Shown: piece after piece, positions 25,333 to 34,244 of the stretch
Layout: each line of letters begins with the position of its first letter
Position numbering within the stretch: position 1 is the stretch's first letter
Assembly: GCF_015207525.1 (NCBI RefSeq)
Contig: NZ_JADEWR010000010.1
Coordinates: 75,305 to 139,304 of the forward strand
DNA: 64,000 nucleotides
Reading direction: 5' to 3'
Origin: Nodosilinea sp. LEGE 06152
GTDB taxonomy: Bacteria > Cyanobacteriota > Cyanobacteriia > Phormidesmidales > Phormidesmidaceae
Made by a program: the position numbers and the translations under genes
The notes under the pieces: generated by a model
The model's input: only the letters and a program-made list of their open reading frames with translations
Database searches by the model: none
Told to the model about the DNA's origin: nothing

Positions 25333-27183
25333 ATGCGGCAATTTCTGAAGTACACCCTGGCTAGTTTGACCGGGTCGGTTTTGTTTTTCCTGCTGCTGGG
25401 CTTCCTGCTCGCCCTGGGGGCGTTGGGGCTAGTGGGGGTGCTGATGGCTGGCTTCAACCAGGAGAGCGATGCCCCCAGCGTCGAAAAGGATACCGTGCTG
25501 GTCTACGACCTCTCGACGGTCATACCTGATTCGCTTGCGGCCATCGACCCCAGCGCCATTGTGCTGGGCGGGGCAGCGCCTGGTGAACTCACCCTGCGCC
25601 AGGCGGTGCTGGCCCTGGAGGCTGCCGCCACCGACGATCGCATTAAGGCGCTCTACCTGAAGGGCAGCACCAGCATGGGGGCAGGTCTGGCTACCCAGGC
25701 CGAGATCTATCCCATCATTGAGGCCTTTAAGGCGGCGGGCAAGCCCATTCTGGCCTACGACATCTCCTGGAATGAGCAGGAGTACGCCCTGGCGGCCCTG
25801 GCCGACACGGTGTATCTCAACCCCTTTGGCGACATTGAGATGAACGGCCTTTACGCCGAAACCATGTACCAGGCCGAGGCCTTGGAGAAGCTGGGGGTTG
25901 GGGTTCAAGTTACCCGCGTGGGTCGCTATAAATCGGCGGTAGAGCCCTTGATTCGCAACACCATGAGCCCTGAGGAACGGGAGCAAACCCAGCGCTTGCT
26001 GTGGGATGTGTGGCAGAACCTGCTGAATACCGCCGCCCCCTCCCGCGAGCTGACGCCCCAGCAGTTTCAGGCCGTAGCTAACCGCCAGGGGTTTTTGTTT
26101 GGAGCCGAGGCCGAAACCCAAAACTTTGCCGATGCGATCGCCTACGAAGACGAGGTGATTGTCGCCCTGCGTGAGCTAACCGGCGAAGGTCCTCTGTCTA
26201 ACCAAGGGGCCGACAGCGAGGACAACCTCGATTTTCGCCAGATTAATCTGGCCGACTACGCCAAAACTGTGGATGATCCCCTGACCAGCCGCCGCTCAGA
26301 TAACCAAGTGGCTCTGGTCTACGCCGAAGGCACCATTGTGGACGGCGGCGAGGACGGCGACCTGAATCAAAGCGGGGTGATTGCGGGCAATGCCATGGCC
26401 CGACAGCTGCGGCAGCTGCGCCAGGACGATGAGGTTAAAGCCGTCGTGCTGCGGGTCAACAGCCCCGGCGGTAGCGCCACGGCCTCGGAGATCATTTTGC
26501 GGGAGGTGCGGCTTCTGCAGGAGGCGGGCAAACCCGTGGTGGTTTCGATGGGCAACGTGGCCGCCTCCGGTGGCTACTGGATAGCCTCCCAGGCTGACGC
26601 GATTTTGGCCCAGCCTACGACTATTACCGGCTCGATTGGGGTGTTTGGCATTTTTCTCAACCTGGAAGACCTGGGCACCAAAGTAGGCGTGAACTGGGAC
26701 GGAGTTAAAACCGCTGAGCTGGCCGATATTTTCACCAGCACGCGACCCAAGACCGAGGCCGAACTGGCCATTCTGCAGCGTACCGTAGATGCCATCTACG
26801 ACAGCTTTTTAGACCGGGTGGCCGAGGGCCGAGATCTCGATCGCCCAGCGGTAGCCGAGCTGGCCCAGGGGCGGGTGTGGTCGGGCAAAGCCGCGCTAGA
26901 TCTGGGCCTGGTGGATGAACTGGGCGGGGTAAATGATGCGATCGCCACCGCCGCCGAACTTGCTGAACTCGACGACAACTGGCGCTTAAAAGAATATCCC
27001 GAGCCCGACGACTGGCAACAGTTTTTACGGCTTTTCCTCAGCGCCGAAACGGCTCGCACCACCGCCTACGACCCCCTCACCACCCAGGTGCTAGAGTTCG
27101 TTGACGAAGCCCAGCTGATCCGCGCCCTCAACGACCCGCGCGGCATCTACTCGATCATGCCCTATCGGCTGGTGGTGAAGTAA
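25333..27183 (+). CDS. sppA: signal peptide peptidase SppA, 67K type
   Basis: A 616-residue membrane-anchored serine protease with two S49 domains. The N-terminal transmembrane anchor spans about residues 13-40. The general-base lysine lies in RVGRYKSAVEPLI of the N-terminal domain. The nucleophilic serine lies in MGNVAASGGYWIASQADAIL of the C-terminal domain, matching the double-domain dyad of E. coli SppA. It degrades cleaved signal peptides; in cyanobacteria SppA-type proteases are also linked to high-light responses of the thylakoid. It ends before an AT-rich inverted repeat that may end transcription. Confidence 0.93.
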   Translation: MRQFLKYTLASLTGSVLFFLLLGFLLALGALGLVGVLMAGFNQESDAPSVEKDTVLVYDLSTVIPDSLAAIDPSAIVLGGAAPGELTLRQAVLALEAAATDDRIKALYLKGSTSMGAGLATQAEIYPIIEAFKAAGKPILAYDISWNEQEYALAALADTVYLNPFGDIEMNGLYAETMYQAEALEKLGVGVQVTRVGRYKSAVEPLIRNTMSPEEREQTQRLLWDVWQNLLNTAAPSRELTPQQFQAVANRQGFLFGAEAETQNFADAIAYEDEVIVALRELTGEGPLSNQGADSEDNLDFRQINLADYAKTVDDPLTSRRSDNQVALVYAEGTIVDGGEDGDLNQSGVIAGNAMARQLRQLRQDDEVKAVVLRVNSPGGSATASEIILREVRLLQEAGKPVVVSMGNVAASGGYWIASQADAILAQPTTITGSIGVFGIFLNLEDLGTKVGVNWDGVKTAELADIFTSTRPKTEAELAILQRTVDAIYDSFLDRVAEGRDLDRPAVAELAQGRVWSGKAALDLGLVDELGGVNDAIATAAELAELDDNWRLKEYPEPDDWQQFLRLFLSAETARTTAYDPLTTQVLEFVDEAQLIRALNDPRGIYSIMPYRLVVK

Positions 27184-27249
27184 TGCGGGAAGTGAGGATG
27201 TAGACGCGGAGCGGCTTCCCGCAGGGTGGGAGTGAGGGGATGAATTCAA

Positions 27250-27295
27250 AGTGCAAAATTCAAAGTTTTGAATTCTCAATTTTGAATTTTGCACT
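27250..27295. terminator. AT-rich 15-bp inverted repeat between convergent genes
   Basis: Arms 27250-27264 and 27281-27295 (AGTGCAAAATTCAAA and its complement) pair perfectly around a 16-base loop, in the gap between the ends of sppA and the epimerase gene. It could end transcription from both sides. Similar CAAAATTCAAA-rich inverted sequence is present at 46315-46368 and partly at 53445-53471, so it is also a dispersed repeat. Confidence 0.6.
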
Positions 27296-27307
27296 CTGCA
27301 CTCCCCT

Positions 27308-28312
27308 CTACCTCAATTTTTTCCTCTTCCTCGCCCCAGCAACCCCGTGTACCCGCATCAGATCGGCCAGGGTCGAGCAGTAGGGCTCCATGCCAAAGCT
27401 GGCCGGGCTGACGGCCCCTGCGTAGATGAAGTGACGGTAGTGCAGGCAGAAGTAGTCCCAGGGAGCCATCTGTACCCGAAAGACTTTGATCAGCACGTCA
27501 GCCAGCCACATCGACAGCGGCAGGCGAAACCAGATGCGCTGGCCAAAGTAGTCGCAAATTTGCTCTACCGCTTGGTTAACGCTGAGGGGCGGGTTGCCTA
27601 GCACGTACTCGCGGTAGCCCTCCCTGGAGGGGTGCTGAACCAGGTAGTTGACCACCGTGGCAATATCCTGGGCATGGGCAAAGTGAAAGCCTGCGTCGGC
27701 CCGAAAGAAACGAATTAGCCCCACCCAGCGGGTGACATCCTTAAGCCCTGCCGAAATAAAGGAGTAGGGCTTTTCTTTGTCGCCACCAAACACCAGGGTG
27801 GGAAAGACTGTCGTAATTTTGTCGTACACCGCTAGCTCCGCTAGGCGGTGGTGGCACTCGTACTTGCTGCGAATGTATTCGGTGCCAATGTCACCCGCCT
27901 CTGGCAGCGGAGCGCTCTGTTGATTTAGAATGCTGGCCGTAGAAAAGTAAATCACCTGCTGACAGCGCTGGGGGTCGAGGTGGGCCATCACCTTCAGGTT
28001 GGCATCGACATTGATGGCATCGACGTAGCCAGGGTCGCCGCCCCAAGCCGCCGCCGTTAGAATGGCGATGTCCATGGTGGGCAACAGATCAAGAAACGGA
28101 TCGACGTTTTCGAGTCCGCCGCGCAGAATGTGCACCCTGGGGTTGTCTTGCACTGGCAGCCGCAGCTTTTCAGGGGAGCGCAGCAGCAAAAATAGCTCGT
28201 AGCGATCGCTCCCCAGCAGCAGATCCAGAATGTAGTGGCCAATGCAGCCGCTAGCCCCCGTCACAAACACGCGCAGGGTATCGGGGGTGGAGGTAAGGGG
28301 CAGGGTATCCAA
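27308..28312 (-). CDS. NAD(P)-dependent epimerase/dehydratase family protein
   Basis: A 334-residue extended short-chain dehydrogenase/reductase. The N-terminal Rossmann motif is VFVTGASGCIGHYILDLLLG (residues about 15-34). The active-site tyrosine is in GTEYIRSKYECHHRLAE, where YxxxK should be YIRSKYECH with Tyr-Glu-Cys-His replacing a perfect YxxxK; the lysine two residues before Tyr may not be equivalent. The tail from about residue 265 is hydrophobic and basic. The substrate is probably a nucleotide sugar or sterol-like compound, but it is undefined. Confidence 0.78.
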   Translation of the reverse strand: MDTLPLTSTPDTLRVFVTGASGCIGHYILDLLLGSDRYELFLLLRSPEKLRLPVQDNPRVHILRGGLENVDPFLDLLPTMDIAILTAAAWGGDPGYVDAINVDANLKVMAHLDPQRCQQVIYFSTASILNQQSAPLPEAGDIGTEYIRSKYECHHRLAELAVYDKITTVFPTLVFGGDKEKPYSFISAGLKDVTRWVGLIRFFRADAGFHFAHAQDIATVVNYLVQHPSREGYREYVLGNPPLSVNQAVEQICDYFGQRIWFRLPLSMWLADVLIKVFRVQMAPWDYFCLHYRHFIYAGAVSPASFGMEPYCSTLADLMRVHGVAGARKRKKLR

Positions 28313-28645
28313 ATCGCTCAGTTCAATGGGTATAGTCTGACAGTTTAGACCGTTTTGGTGGAGCTAGACGCCCGCCGAGGTCAGGAGTCCGGTGAGAAAG
28401 CGTAGCACTAGCCAACGTACTGAGGGTAGAACCGACTGACCAATCGCTAAACCGAGCCGACTTGCTGGCTCGCAACCACCTCAAAATCGTGTGTCCTACC
28501 GTTCCAGCGGTATGGCCCTTGCCCTGCTGCCTAGCCGGACAAAAGCGACTCAAACATCTTTAAAGCTCAGGTAAAGCTGACAAATTTTGCCCGATCGTCT
28601 CCGAGAAATTGCGTAGAGGTGTAGGCCACTTTTACGGTTCCTGTC
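28313..28645. other. spacer before the pilin gene
   Basis: No gene is seen. It separates divergent genes and should carry both promoters. No clear repeat or terminator is noticed. Confidence 0.45.
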
Positions 28646-29332
28646 ATGCCTGCCCGTTCCTGCCGTCACTTTGCCCAGCCCTACAGCTCCTGTACTATAG
28701 CGATAGCCATCGCGCTTAGGATATCGGCCTCTTCCAGCGGCAAAAACTGGGACAGCGCCAAGGCGTATAGCCACCGCTCTAGAGGATACAAGTCATGTCC
28801 TAACCGTTCTGGCGATGGCTATACCAGCCAGCAGGGCTTCACTCTGATTGAGATGCTGGTCGTGGTTGTGATTTTAGGGGTTTTGGCGAGCATCGCATTA
28901 CCCAGCTTTTTGAGCCAGGCTGCCCGGTCTAAGCAGGCCAAAGCCCTGATGTATATAGGTCTGGTGAACCGCGCCCAGCAGGGTTTTTTTGTCGAAAACA
29001 ATCGCTTTGCCACCTCAACCGCCGAACTAGGCGTTGTCGATAACCACGCTCCCCCCGACTACGACGTCTCAGTCACCGCTCAGGCGGAGGGCACAGCGGT
29101 AGCTGATACCCTCACCGCTCAACCCAACGGCCTAGCGATCACGGAGACTCGGGCAACGCCGATTAATCCGGCGCTGCGAGGCTATGCCGGTCTGGTATTT
29201 ACCACCCTAGACCCAGATGGCGCGGCCCGCTTGGGCACCGTTATCTGCCAGGGCAACGCGGCGACTACCCCGTCACCAACTCCAGTGGCAGTGGCAGGGC
29301 AGGTGCAGATCGACAACTGCAACACGCTGTAA
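28646..29332 (+). CDS. type IV pilin-like protein, start codon displaced
   Basis: The protein has a perfect type III pilin signal, Q-G then FTLIEMLVVVVILGVLASIA, with Glu5 after the cleavage site. About 160 residues of variable pilin domain follow (TSTAELGVVDNHAPPDYDVS; two cysteines near the end). It would be cut by PilD and built into a pilus or pseudopilus. The start is odd. The well-placed ribosome site GAGGA (28782-28786) precedes an ATG at 28795 that is out of frame and meets TAA after two codons. The only in-frame ATG (28646) gives an implausible leader of over 60 residues. A one-base change near 28798 would restore a 16-residue leader (see findings). Confidence 0.72.
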   Translation: MPARSCRHFAQPYSSCTIAIAIALRISASSSGKNWDSAKAYSHRSRGYKSCPNRSGDGYTSQQGFTLIEMLVVVVILGVLASIALPSFLSQAARSKQAKALMYIGLVNRAQQGFFVENNRFATSTAELGVVDNHAPPDYDVSVTAQAEGTAVADTLTAQPNGLAITETRATPINPALRGYAGLVFTTLDPDGAARLGTVICQGNAATTPSPTPVAVAGQVQIDNCNTL

Positions 29333-29492
29333 GGTTCAGGCCGGTTGAGGGGCCGGTTGAGGGCAAACTTTCAGCCCCGAGGCCAATTGCTGACGGAGCG
29401 CGATCGCCTTTGTAACAAACACTACGAAATACCGTAGCTGAGACCCAGGTGCAGCGCTACAGTAAAGGTTGGCCTGTTTTGCTGTATCCGCC

Positions 29493-30221
29493 GTGGCACC
29501 TGTCCAGCCGTCTTCTCCCACCGCCACTGATATTCAAAGTCTCTTCGATCGCATTGCCCCGGTCTACGACAGCCTGAACGAGAGGCTCAGCTTTGGGCTG
29601 CACCGGGTTTGGAAGCGCATGGCTGTGCGCTGGAGCGAGGCCAGCCCCGGTCACACCGTTCTCGATGTCTGCTGCGGCAGCGGCGACCTAGCCCTGATGC
29701 TGGCCCAAGCGGTCGGGACGGCGGGCAGCGTTTACGGCCTAGACTTTTCGGCAGAGCTGCTAGCGGTGGCTAGGGAGCGCGCCCGCCGTACCCGCTCCTC
29801 CACACCGCTGCATTGGGTGCAGGGCGACGCTCTGGCCCTGCCCTTTGAAGTCAACACCTTTGATGCCGCCACCATGGGCTACGGGCTGCGCAACCTCACC
29901 GACATTCCTCAGGGGCTGGCCGAGCTGCGGCGGGTGCTCAAGCCGGGTGCCAAGGCCGCCATTCTCGACTTTCATCGACCTCAGGGTGGGCTAGCCGAGC
30001 AGTTTCAGCGCTGGTACCTCGACACTCTGGTGGTGCCCACCGCCGAGCAGATGGGCCTCACCGACGAATACGCCTACATTGGCCCCAGCGTCGATCGCTT
30101 TCCAACCGGGCCTGAGCAGGTGGTATTGGCCCGCCAGGCCGGCTTTGAGCAGGCGGTTCACTACCCCATTGCCGGTGGGCTGATGGGGGTGCTGGTGGTG
30201 GGTCGCCATGACCAGCTCTGA
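29493..30221 (+). CDS. menG: phylloquinone (demethylmenaquinone) C-methyltransferase MenG/UbiE
   Basis: A 242-residue SAM-dependent methyltransferase of the UbiE/MenG family that adds the last methyl group to the naphthoquinone ring. In cyanobacteria this yields phylloquinone, the A1 electron carrier of photosystem I. Motifs are [20 protein letters not shown], the SAM site [18 protein letters not shown] and [21 protein letters not shown] chose GTG 29493 (MAPVQPS); a TTG at 29469 would add eight residues. The end overlaps the start of the DUF445 gene by 14 bases, so the two are coupled. Confidence 0.9.
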   Translation: MAPVQPSSPTATDIQSLFDRIAPVYDSLNERLSFGLHRVWKRMAVRWSEASPGHTVLDVCCGSGDLALMLAQAVGTAGSVYGLDFSAELLAVARERARRTRSSTPLHWVQGDALALPFEVNTFDAATMGYGLRNLTDIPQGLAELRRVLKPGAKAAILDFHRPQGGLAEQFQRWYLDTLVVPTAEQMGLTDEYAYIGPSVDRFPTGPEQVVLARQAGFEQAVHYPIAGGLMGVLVVGRHDQL

Positions 30222-31452
30222 GCTGTGGCTACTGCTGGCCCCGCCCCTTGTAGGCGGTGTGATTGGTTATTTCACCAATGACATCGCCATTAAGATGCTG
30301 TTTCGCCCCTACCGGCCTCTCTACCTGGGCGGGCGACGGCTGCCGTTTACCCCAGGGCTCATACCCAGCAACCAGGAGCGGCTGGCCAAACGCATCTCGG
30401 ACACGATTATGGGGTCGTTGCTCACCCCCGAAGAGCTGCAAAACCTGGCCCGGCGGCTGCTGCAGACCGATCGCACCCAGGCGGCCATTAAGTGGCTGCT
30501 GCAGCTGGCCCTCGACCAGGTGCAGAGCCGTGCCCAAGAGCGCACCGCCAAAATTGCCGGGGCCATTCTGCAAGACCTGTTTGGCAAATCGCTGCCCCGC
30601 CTGATTCGAGTGTGGGCCCGCCGCGAAGACTTTTTAGAGCCCCAGCTCAACCAGCTGTTTGACCAGGTGCTAATCGATTTTAGGCTCACGGCTGAGCAGG
30701 CCGATCAAATTGCCACCTGGTTGCTGACGGGCGTGTTTCCTCCCGACAAGCTGCGCCAGCTCGTGATCGACTTTCTCACCGATCGCAATATTCAAGTCAT
30801 TGACACCATCTTTCGCGAGCGCACCAGCGGCACCTACTGGGTGGTGGCCAACCTGTTTGGCGTGCGCAACGCCCTGGGCCGCCTGCGGGCCTTTTGCCTC
30901 GACGAGCGCGAGGTCAGCAATGCCCGCATTGCCGAGCTGGCGGTGGCTCTGCAGATAAAGAAGCGCATGCAAGAATCGCTGCAGCGGGTGTCGCTGCAAA
31001 ATCTGCCGGTGGCCACAGTGCGCCAGGTGCGCAGTAACCTGCGCGAGTCGCTGCAGGGCTACATTCGCACCCTGGGGCCAGAGTTTGTGCGCGGTCTGGG
31101 GGCCTCGGTCAACTGGGAAATGCTGGCGACGCAGCTGCTCAACCGTCTGCAAAATTCCGAGGTGATTACCCAGTCGCTCGACCCGGTGAGCGAAGAGCTA
31201 GCGCTGATTTTAGAGCGCTACCTGGAGCGCGACCTGGAGTCGCTGGTGGCCCAGATTATTCCCATTCTCAACATTGACCAGGTGATTATCGACCGGGTGC
31301 GCGGCACCTCGCCCAAGGAACTGGAGATGGCGATTCAGGGCATTGTGCGCAACGAACTGCAGGCGATTGTTAACCTGGGCGGCATTTTAGGCTTTGCGAT
31401 CGGTCTGGTGCAGGCGGGGTTTTTCTACGTTCAGCGATCGGGTGGGCTTTAG
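30208..31452 (+). CDS. DUF445 family membrane protein
   Basis: A 414-residue protein with a transmembrane segment at each end. The N-terminal block [20 protein letters not shown] and the next [20 protein letters not shown] are the signature of DUF445 (YheB-like) proteins. The long middle is helical with repeated [12 protein letters not shown] segments, and the C-terminal hydrophobic end is [19 protein letters not shown]. The function is not known; a membrane-shaping or scaffold role is only guessed. It overlaps menG by 14 bases. Confidence 0.85.
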   Translation: MTSSELWLLLAPPLVGGVIGYFTNDIAIKMLFRPYRPLYLGGRRLPFTPGLIPSNQERLAKRISDTIMGSLLTPEELQNLARRLLQTDRTQAAIKWLLQLALDQVQSRAQERTAKIAGAILQDLFGKSLPRLIRVWARREDFLEPQLNQLFDQVLIDFRLTAEQADQIATWLLTGVFPPDKLRQLVIDFLTDRNIQVIDTIFRERTSGTYWVVANLFGVRNALGRLRAFCLDEREVSNARIAELAVALQIKKRMQESLQRVSLQNLPVATVRQVRSNLRESLQGYIRTLGPEFVRGLGASVNWEMLATQLLNRLQNSEVITQSLDPVSEELALILERYLERDLESLVAQIIPILNIDQVIIDRVRGTSPKELEMAIQGIVRNELQAIVNLGGILGFAIGLVQAGFFYVQRSGGL

Positions 31453-31506
31453 AGCAGCTTTGAACAAAGCCTTTATGTCCATCTCGGTGTGTTAGCGACG
31501 AAAATA

Positions 31507-32139
31507 TTATTTCGTCTCAGTGACCTTTCCGGTGCAATCAATTGATATGTTTACGACCGGACGAGGATTGCCGTGAAACGGAGCCCACGCCCATCGGTTC
31601 GATTGAACATGGCCATTTTTGAAGCCCAAAAAGTCGCTGACGAAAAAACCGCCATCGCTCTTTAGTAAAACTATTATTATCCCATCCTTATCGATAAATC
31701 CTTCCTTAGCTTTGTCCCCATTAACTCCGCTAAAAGCAGCAACTCCATCATGAAAATCTGATATACTTCCGAACTGATAAGGAATCACCAGTTGGCCTTC
31801 AGGATCAATAAAACCCCAAGCCCAATTCCTATTAGCTACAGCAGCTTTCCCCTCCATAAACGCTCTTGCTTGGGTAAACGTTTCAGGCAGTATAGCTTCC
31901 CCTTCTCGATTTTTGTATCCAAATGTAGTGGGTCGATATTCGTTCTCAATATTCACAGGTAACGCTTGAAATGGCTCAACAACAGGATTAGGGTTGCTAT
32001 CAGCTTCATTTGCCAGCCGTTCTAGATGAGCAATACACGCACTTAAAGCTCTCTGATGAACTAATGCTTTGATTTGAAGACCAGCCAGCGTGACTGCAAG
32101 AGACGTAGCGAGCGCAACTACTAAAGGCTTCCATCCCAT
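31507..32139 (-). CDS. WG-repeat protein with N-terminal anchor
   Basis: A 210-residue protein with one N-terminal hydrophobic segment (about residues 5-27) and at least two WG-type beta repeats, seen in NRNWAWGFIDPEGQLVIPYQ and AKEGFIDKDGIIIVLL. Such repeats form beta structures in proteins exposed outside the cytoplasm, without a known single function. Only a few repeats remain, fewer than in most family members. The gene is clearly AT-richer than menG and DUF445 beside it, which suggests recent transfer. Confidence 0.7.
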   Translation of the reverse strand: MGWKPLVVALATSLAVTLAGLQIKALVHQRALSACIAHLERLANEADSNPNPVVEPFQALPVNIENEYRPTTFGYKNREGEAILPETFTQARAFMEGKAAVANRNWAWGFIDPEGQLVIPYQFGSISDFHDGVAAFSGVNGDKAKEGFIDKDGIIIVLLKSDGGFFVSDFLGFKNGHVQSNRWAWAPFHGNPRPVVNISIDCTGKVTETK

Positions 32140-32515
32140 TTAAATCAACCTTCGTTTTGACTGATCAACATCTCATTTGCTGGTACTTATCCTGCGGTGT
32201 GCAATCTGGAGGTGAGCAGACTCGTCATCCAGCGGCAGGTTGGGGCCGACACTACAACTCATTTTCATCCTTATTGCCGCTGGATTAGGTTTGAGGCAAC
32301 CAGCATTGCCAAGAACAGTTTTCCCCTTACCCCATAAGGGCTATAGCCGAGTTTTGCAATTGCAGAGTACCCCAGCTGCTCCACAGATCTTGGAATATCT
32401 CGAAAAATTTTCCGCCAACCTGTCGATCTACGGTCTCTTGGTTCGACTAATTCACACAGAGAGGGTTGAGGGTTGATGCCTGACCCACTCAAACCCATCC
32501 ATGAGGATTAAACCC
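32140..32515. other. spacer with no supported gene
   Basis: About 375 bases. Small open frames on both strands (32240-32476 and 32271-32498) lack ribosome sites and family features. The motif CCCCTTACCCCATAAGGG at about 32324-32341 is a short inverted sequence. I call nothing here. Confidence 0.45.
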
Positions 32516-32956
32516 ATGACCACGACCTTGACTCAAACCAAAGCAGAAGCTCAAATTCGTCAGCTAATCGACGATCACACCCGCGCTATCTGCGCCAAAA
32601 ACCTTGACCAAATCATGGCTCATTACGCGCCTGACGTCGTCATTTTCGATATGAAGCCGCCGCTGGCGCTGCGGGGTATAGAAGACTGCCGCCGCATGTG
32701 GGAAACTAGCCTGCCCTACATGCCGACCATCTCTGGCATGGAACAACAGGCGGTGAATATCACCCTGAGCGGCGATTTAGCCCTTGTTCACTGGGTTTCC
32801 CGTTTCGCGGGGCTCGCGCCAGAGCACCCGGCGGCGCAGATGTGGCTGCGAGTTACTGCTGGCTGTCAGCGATACGGAAATACATGGCAGATTATCCATG
32901 AACATGTCTCGGTGCCCTTTGACCCAGGCAACGGCGGTGACTGTTCCCATGCCTGA
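32516..32956 (+). CDS. NTF2-like/SnoaL-type protein
   Basis: A 146-residue NTF2-fold protein. The start is chosen at the second ATG (32516), which follows GAGGATTAAACCC. The pattern AEAQIRQLIDDHTRAICAKN, then LDQIMAHYAPDVVIFDMKPP and at the end WQIIHEHVSVPFDP, is typical of the ketosteroid-isomerase/SnoaL-like group annotated as YybH- or DUF4440-type. Such domains bind small ligands or act as isomerases; here neither ligand nor reaction is known. It lies 111 bases before a YciI-family gene on the same strand; genes of these two families are often neighbours. Confidence 0.78.
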   Translation: MTTTLTQTKAEAQIRQLIDDHTRAICAKNLDQIMAHYAPDVVIFDMKPPLALRGIEDCRRMWETSLPYMPTISGMEQQAVNITLSGDLALVHWVSRFAGLAPEHPAAQMWLRVTAGCQRYGNTWQIIHEHVSVPFDPGNGGDCSHA

Positions 32957-33067
32957 GGCTGGCCCTGCCGAGGATTGCTAGCCTCGATGGGCTTAGCTGG
33001 CCCAATTTCAAACGCAATTTCAGACGCTCACTTCAAAACAATCACTCACTAAGGAGGAGAATTCACC

Positions 33068-33484
33068 ATGAAAGTTATGGTTTTAATCAAAGCTAATGCT
33101 GATTCAGAAGCCGGGGTAATGCCCAGCGAAGCGATGTTGACCGAAATGGGACAGTTCAACGAAGAGCTGTTCAAGGCTGGCGTTATGGTGGCTGGCGAGG
33201 GGCTGCATCCCAGCTCGAAAGGGGTGCGGGTCAAGTGTTCTGGCCAGGAGCGCACCGTCACCGATGGGCCATTCACAGAAACCAAGGAACTGATTGCGGG
33301 TTTCTGGATTTGGCAGGTGCCGTCGATGGAAGACGCTGTTAATTGGGTAAAACGCAGCCCCTTTCAAGACGGCGAAATCGAAATTCGACCGATCTTTGAA
33401 GCGGATGACTTTGGCGAAGCGATGACCCCAGAGCTGCGTGAACAGGAAGACCGCATGCGGGCCGAATTAGAAGAAGGGAAATGA
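33068..33484 (+). CDS. YciI family protein (DGPF domain)
   Basis: A 138-residue protein with strong ribosome site AAGGAGGAGAATTCACC before the ATG. The block VTDGPFTETKELIAGFWIWQ is the DGPF motif of the YCII-related family, preceded by MKVMVLIKANADSEAGVMPS. These proteins have a ferredoxin-like fold and a presumed catalytic His/Asp pair; a biochemical role is not firmly known, and many are linked to sigma factors. No sigma factor gene is next to it here. The SD sequence is unusually strong for this window, suggesting high translation. Confidence 0.85.
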   Translation: MKVMVLIKANADSEAGVMPSEAMLTEMGQFNEELFKAGVMVAGEGLHPSSKGVRVKCSGQERTVTDGPFTETKELIAGFWIWQVPSMEDAVNWVKRSPFQDGEIEIRPIFEADDFGEAMTPELREQEDRMRAELEEGK

Positions 33485-33531
33485 TACCGAATTTGACTTA
33501 CGGAACCCCAACTTGAAGCCGATACCTGATG

Positions 33532-33554
33532 GGGGCATTGCAGTGCAATGCCCC
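33532..33554. repeat. palindromic repeat GGGGCATTGC with 3-base loop
   Basis: Arms 33532-33541 and 33545-33554 are perfectly complementary. It belongs in style to the GGGGCGTAGC palindromes at 820-847 and 47749-47770, as all end in CCCCTAC. It lies in the gap between convergent genes and could serve as terminator. Confidence 0.65.
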
Positions 33555-33617
33555 TACCGATTGGGGGTATACAGACAGGATTTGAGCAGGGGCATTCCAC
33601 CCTACCCAGCGACATCA

Positions 33618-34121
33618 CTAGCCTGAGTAGCCCTGGATATTTTCGGGGCGAAACTGGCGCAAGATGGGCGTTGCCTGGCGCACCACGGCTTCAGAACCGC
33701 GCACCACCACCAAAAATTTGCCGTCATTGAGGCGATTGCGGTATGACAACGCATCACCGCCGCCGACCGCCACGCCCACCCCGCCGCCAATAAAAAATGC
33801 GCCCATCGCCGCCGAGCCCGCCCCCAGCAGCCCGCCGATGATCTGGTTGCCGAGCCGCCCCGCAAACTCGAAGGTGTCTAGCCCGGTAATGTTGTTGAAC
33901 ACAAACCCAGCCGCAAAGCCAAAGGGCACCAGCCACAGCATCATCAGGCGAATTTGCTTCCAGGCCTGGTCGGCGGGGTCGATCAGGCCGTACTCGTCGG
34001 CGCTTTTGAAGCCTTTGCCTAAAATATCAAAGTTTTCTTGGGGTAGGCTGGCCTGCTCCAGGGCGGCGTAGGCTTCTTCGGCTTTGATACGGTTATCTAA
34101 AACAGCGACCAGGTAATTCAT
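33618..34121 (-). CDS. glycine-rich membrane protein of unknown function
   Basis: A 167-residue protein starting MNYLVAVLDNRIKAEEAYAA. An in-frame start at 34235 would add 38 low-complexity residues and is less likely. The N-terminal 55 residues look like a ferredoxin-like sensor or ligand domain. Two hydrophobic glycine-rich segments follow (LVPFGFAAGFVFNNI and GAFFIGGGVGVAVGGG), and a C-terminal strand-rich piece KFLVVVRGSEAVVRQATPIL. The design resembles general-stress-type proteins of cyanobacteria with glycine zippers, but the family is not certain. Confidence 0.65.
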   Translation of the reverse strand: MNYLVAVLDNRIKAEEAYAALEQASLPQENFDILGKGFKSADEYGLIDPADQAWKQIRLMMLWLVPFGFAAGFVFNNITGLDTFEFAGRLGNQIIGGLLGAGSAAMGAFFIGGGVGVAVGGGDALSYRNRLNDGKFLVVVRGSEAVVRQATPILRQFRPENIQGYSG

Positions 34122-34244
34122 TGCAGATGACGGAGGGGGCAAACGACGAAGGGGCAAAACAGCGGGTGTAGACCCACTTGATATTATGCCTTGCGGGCGT
34201 TCGTCCCTAAGATAGGTCTTTGACCATTGCCCCAAGATCCATCC

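Noticed and set aside
32240..32498. Open frames on both strands of the WG/NTF2 spacer
   Set aside because: No ribosome site, weak starts and no recognisable protein pattern.
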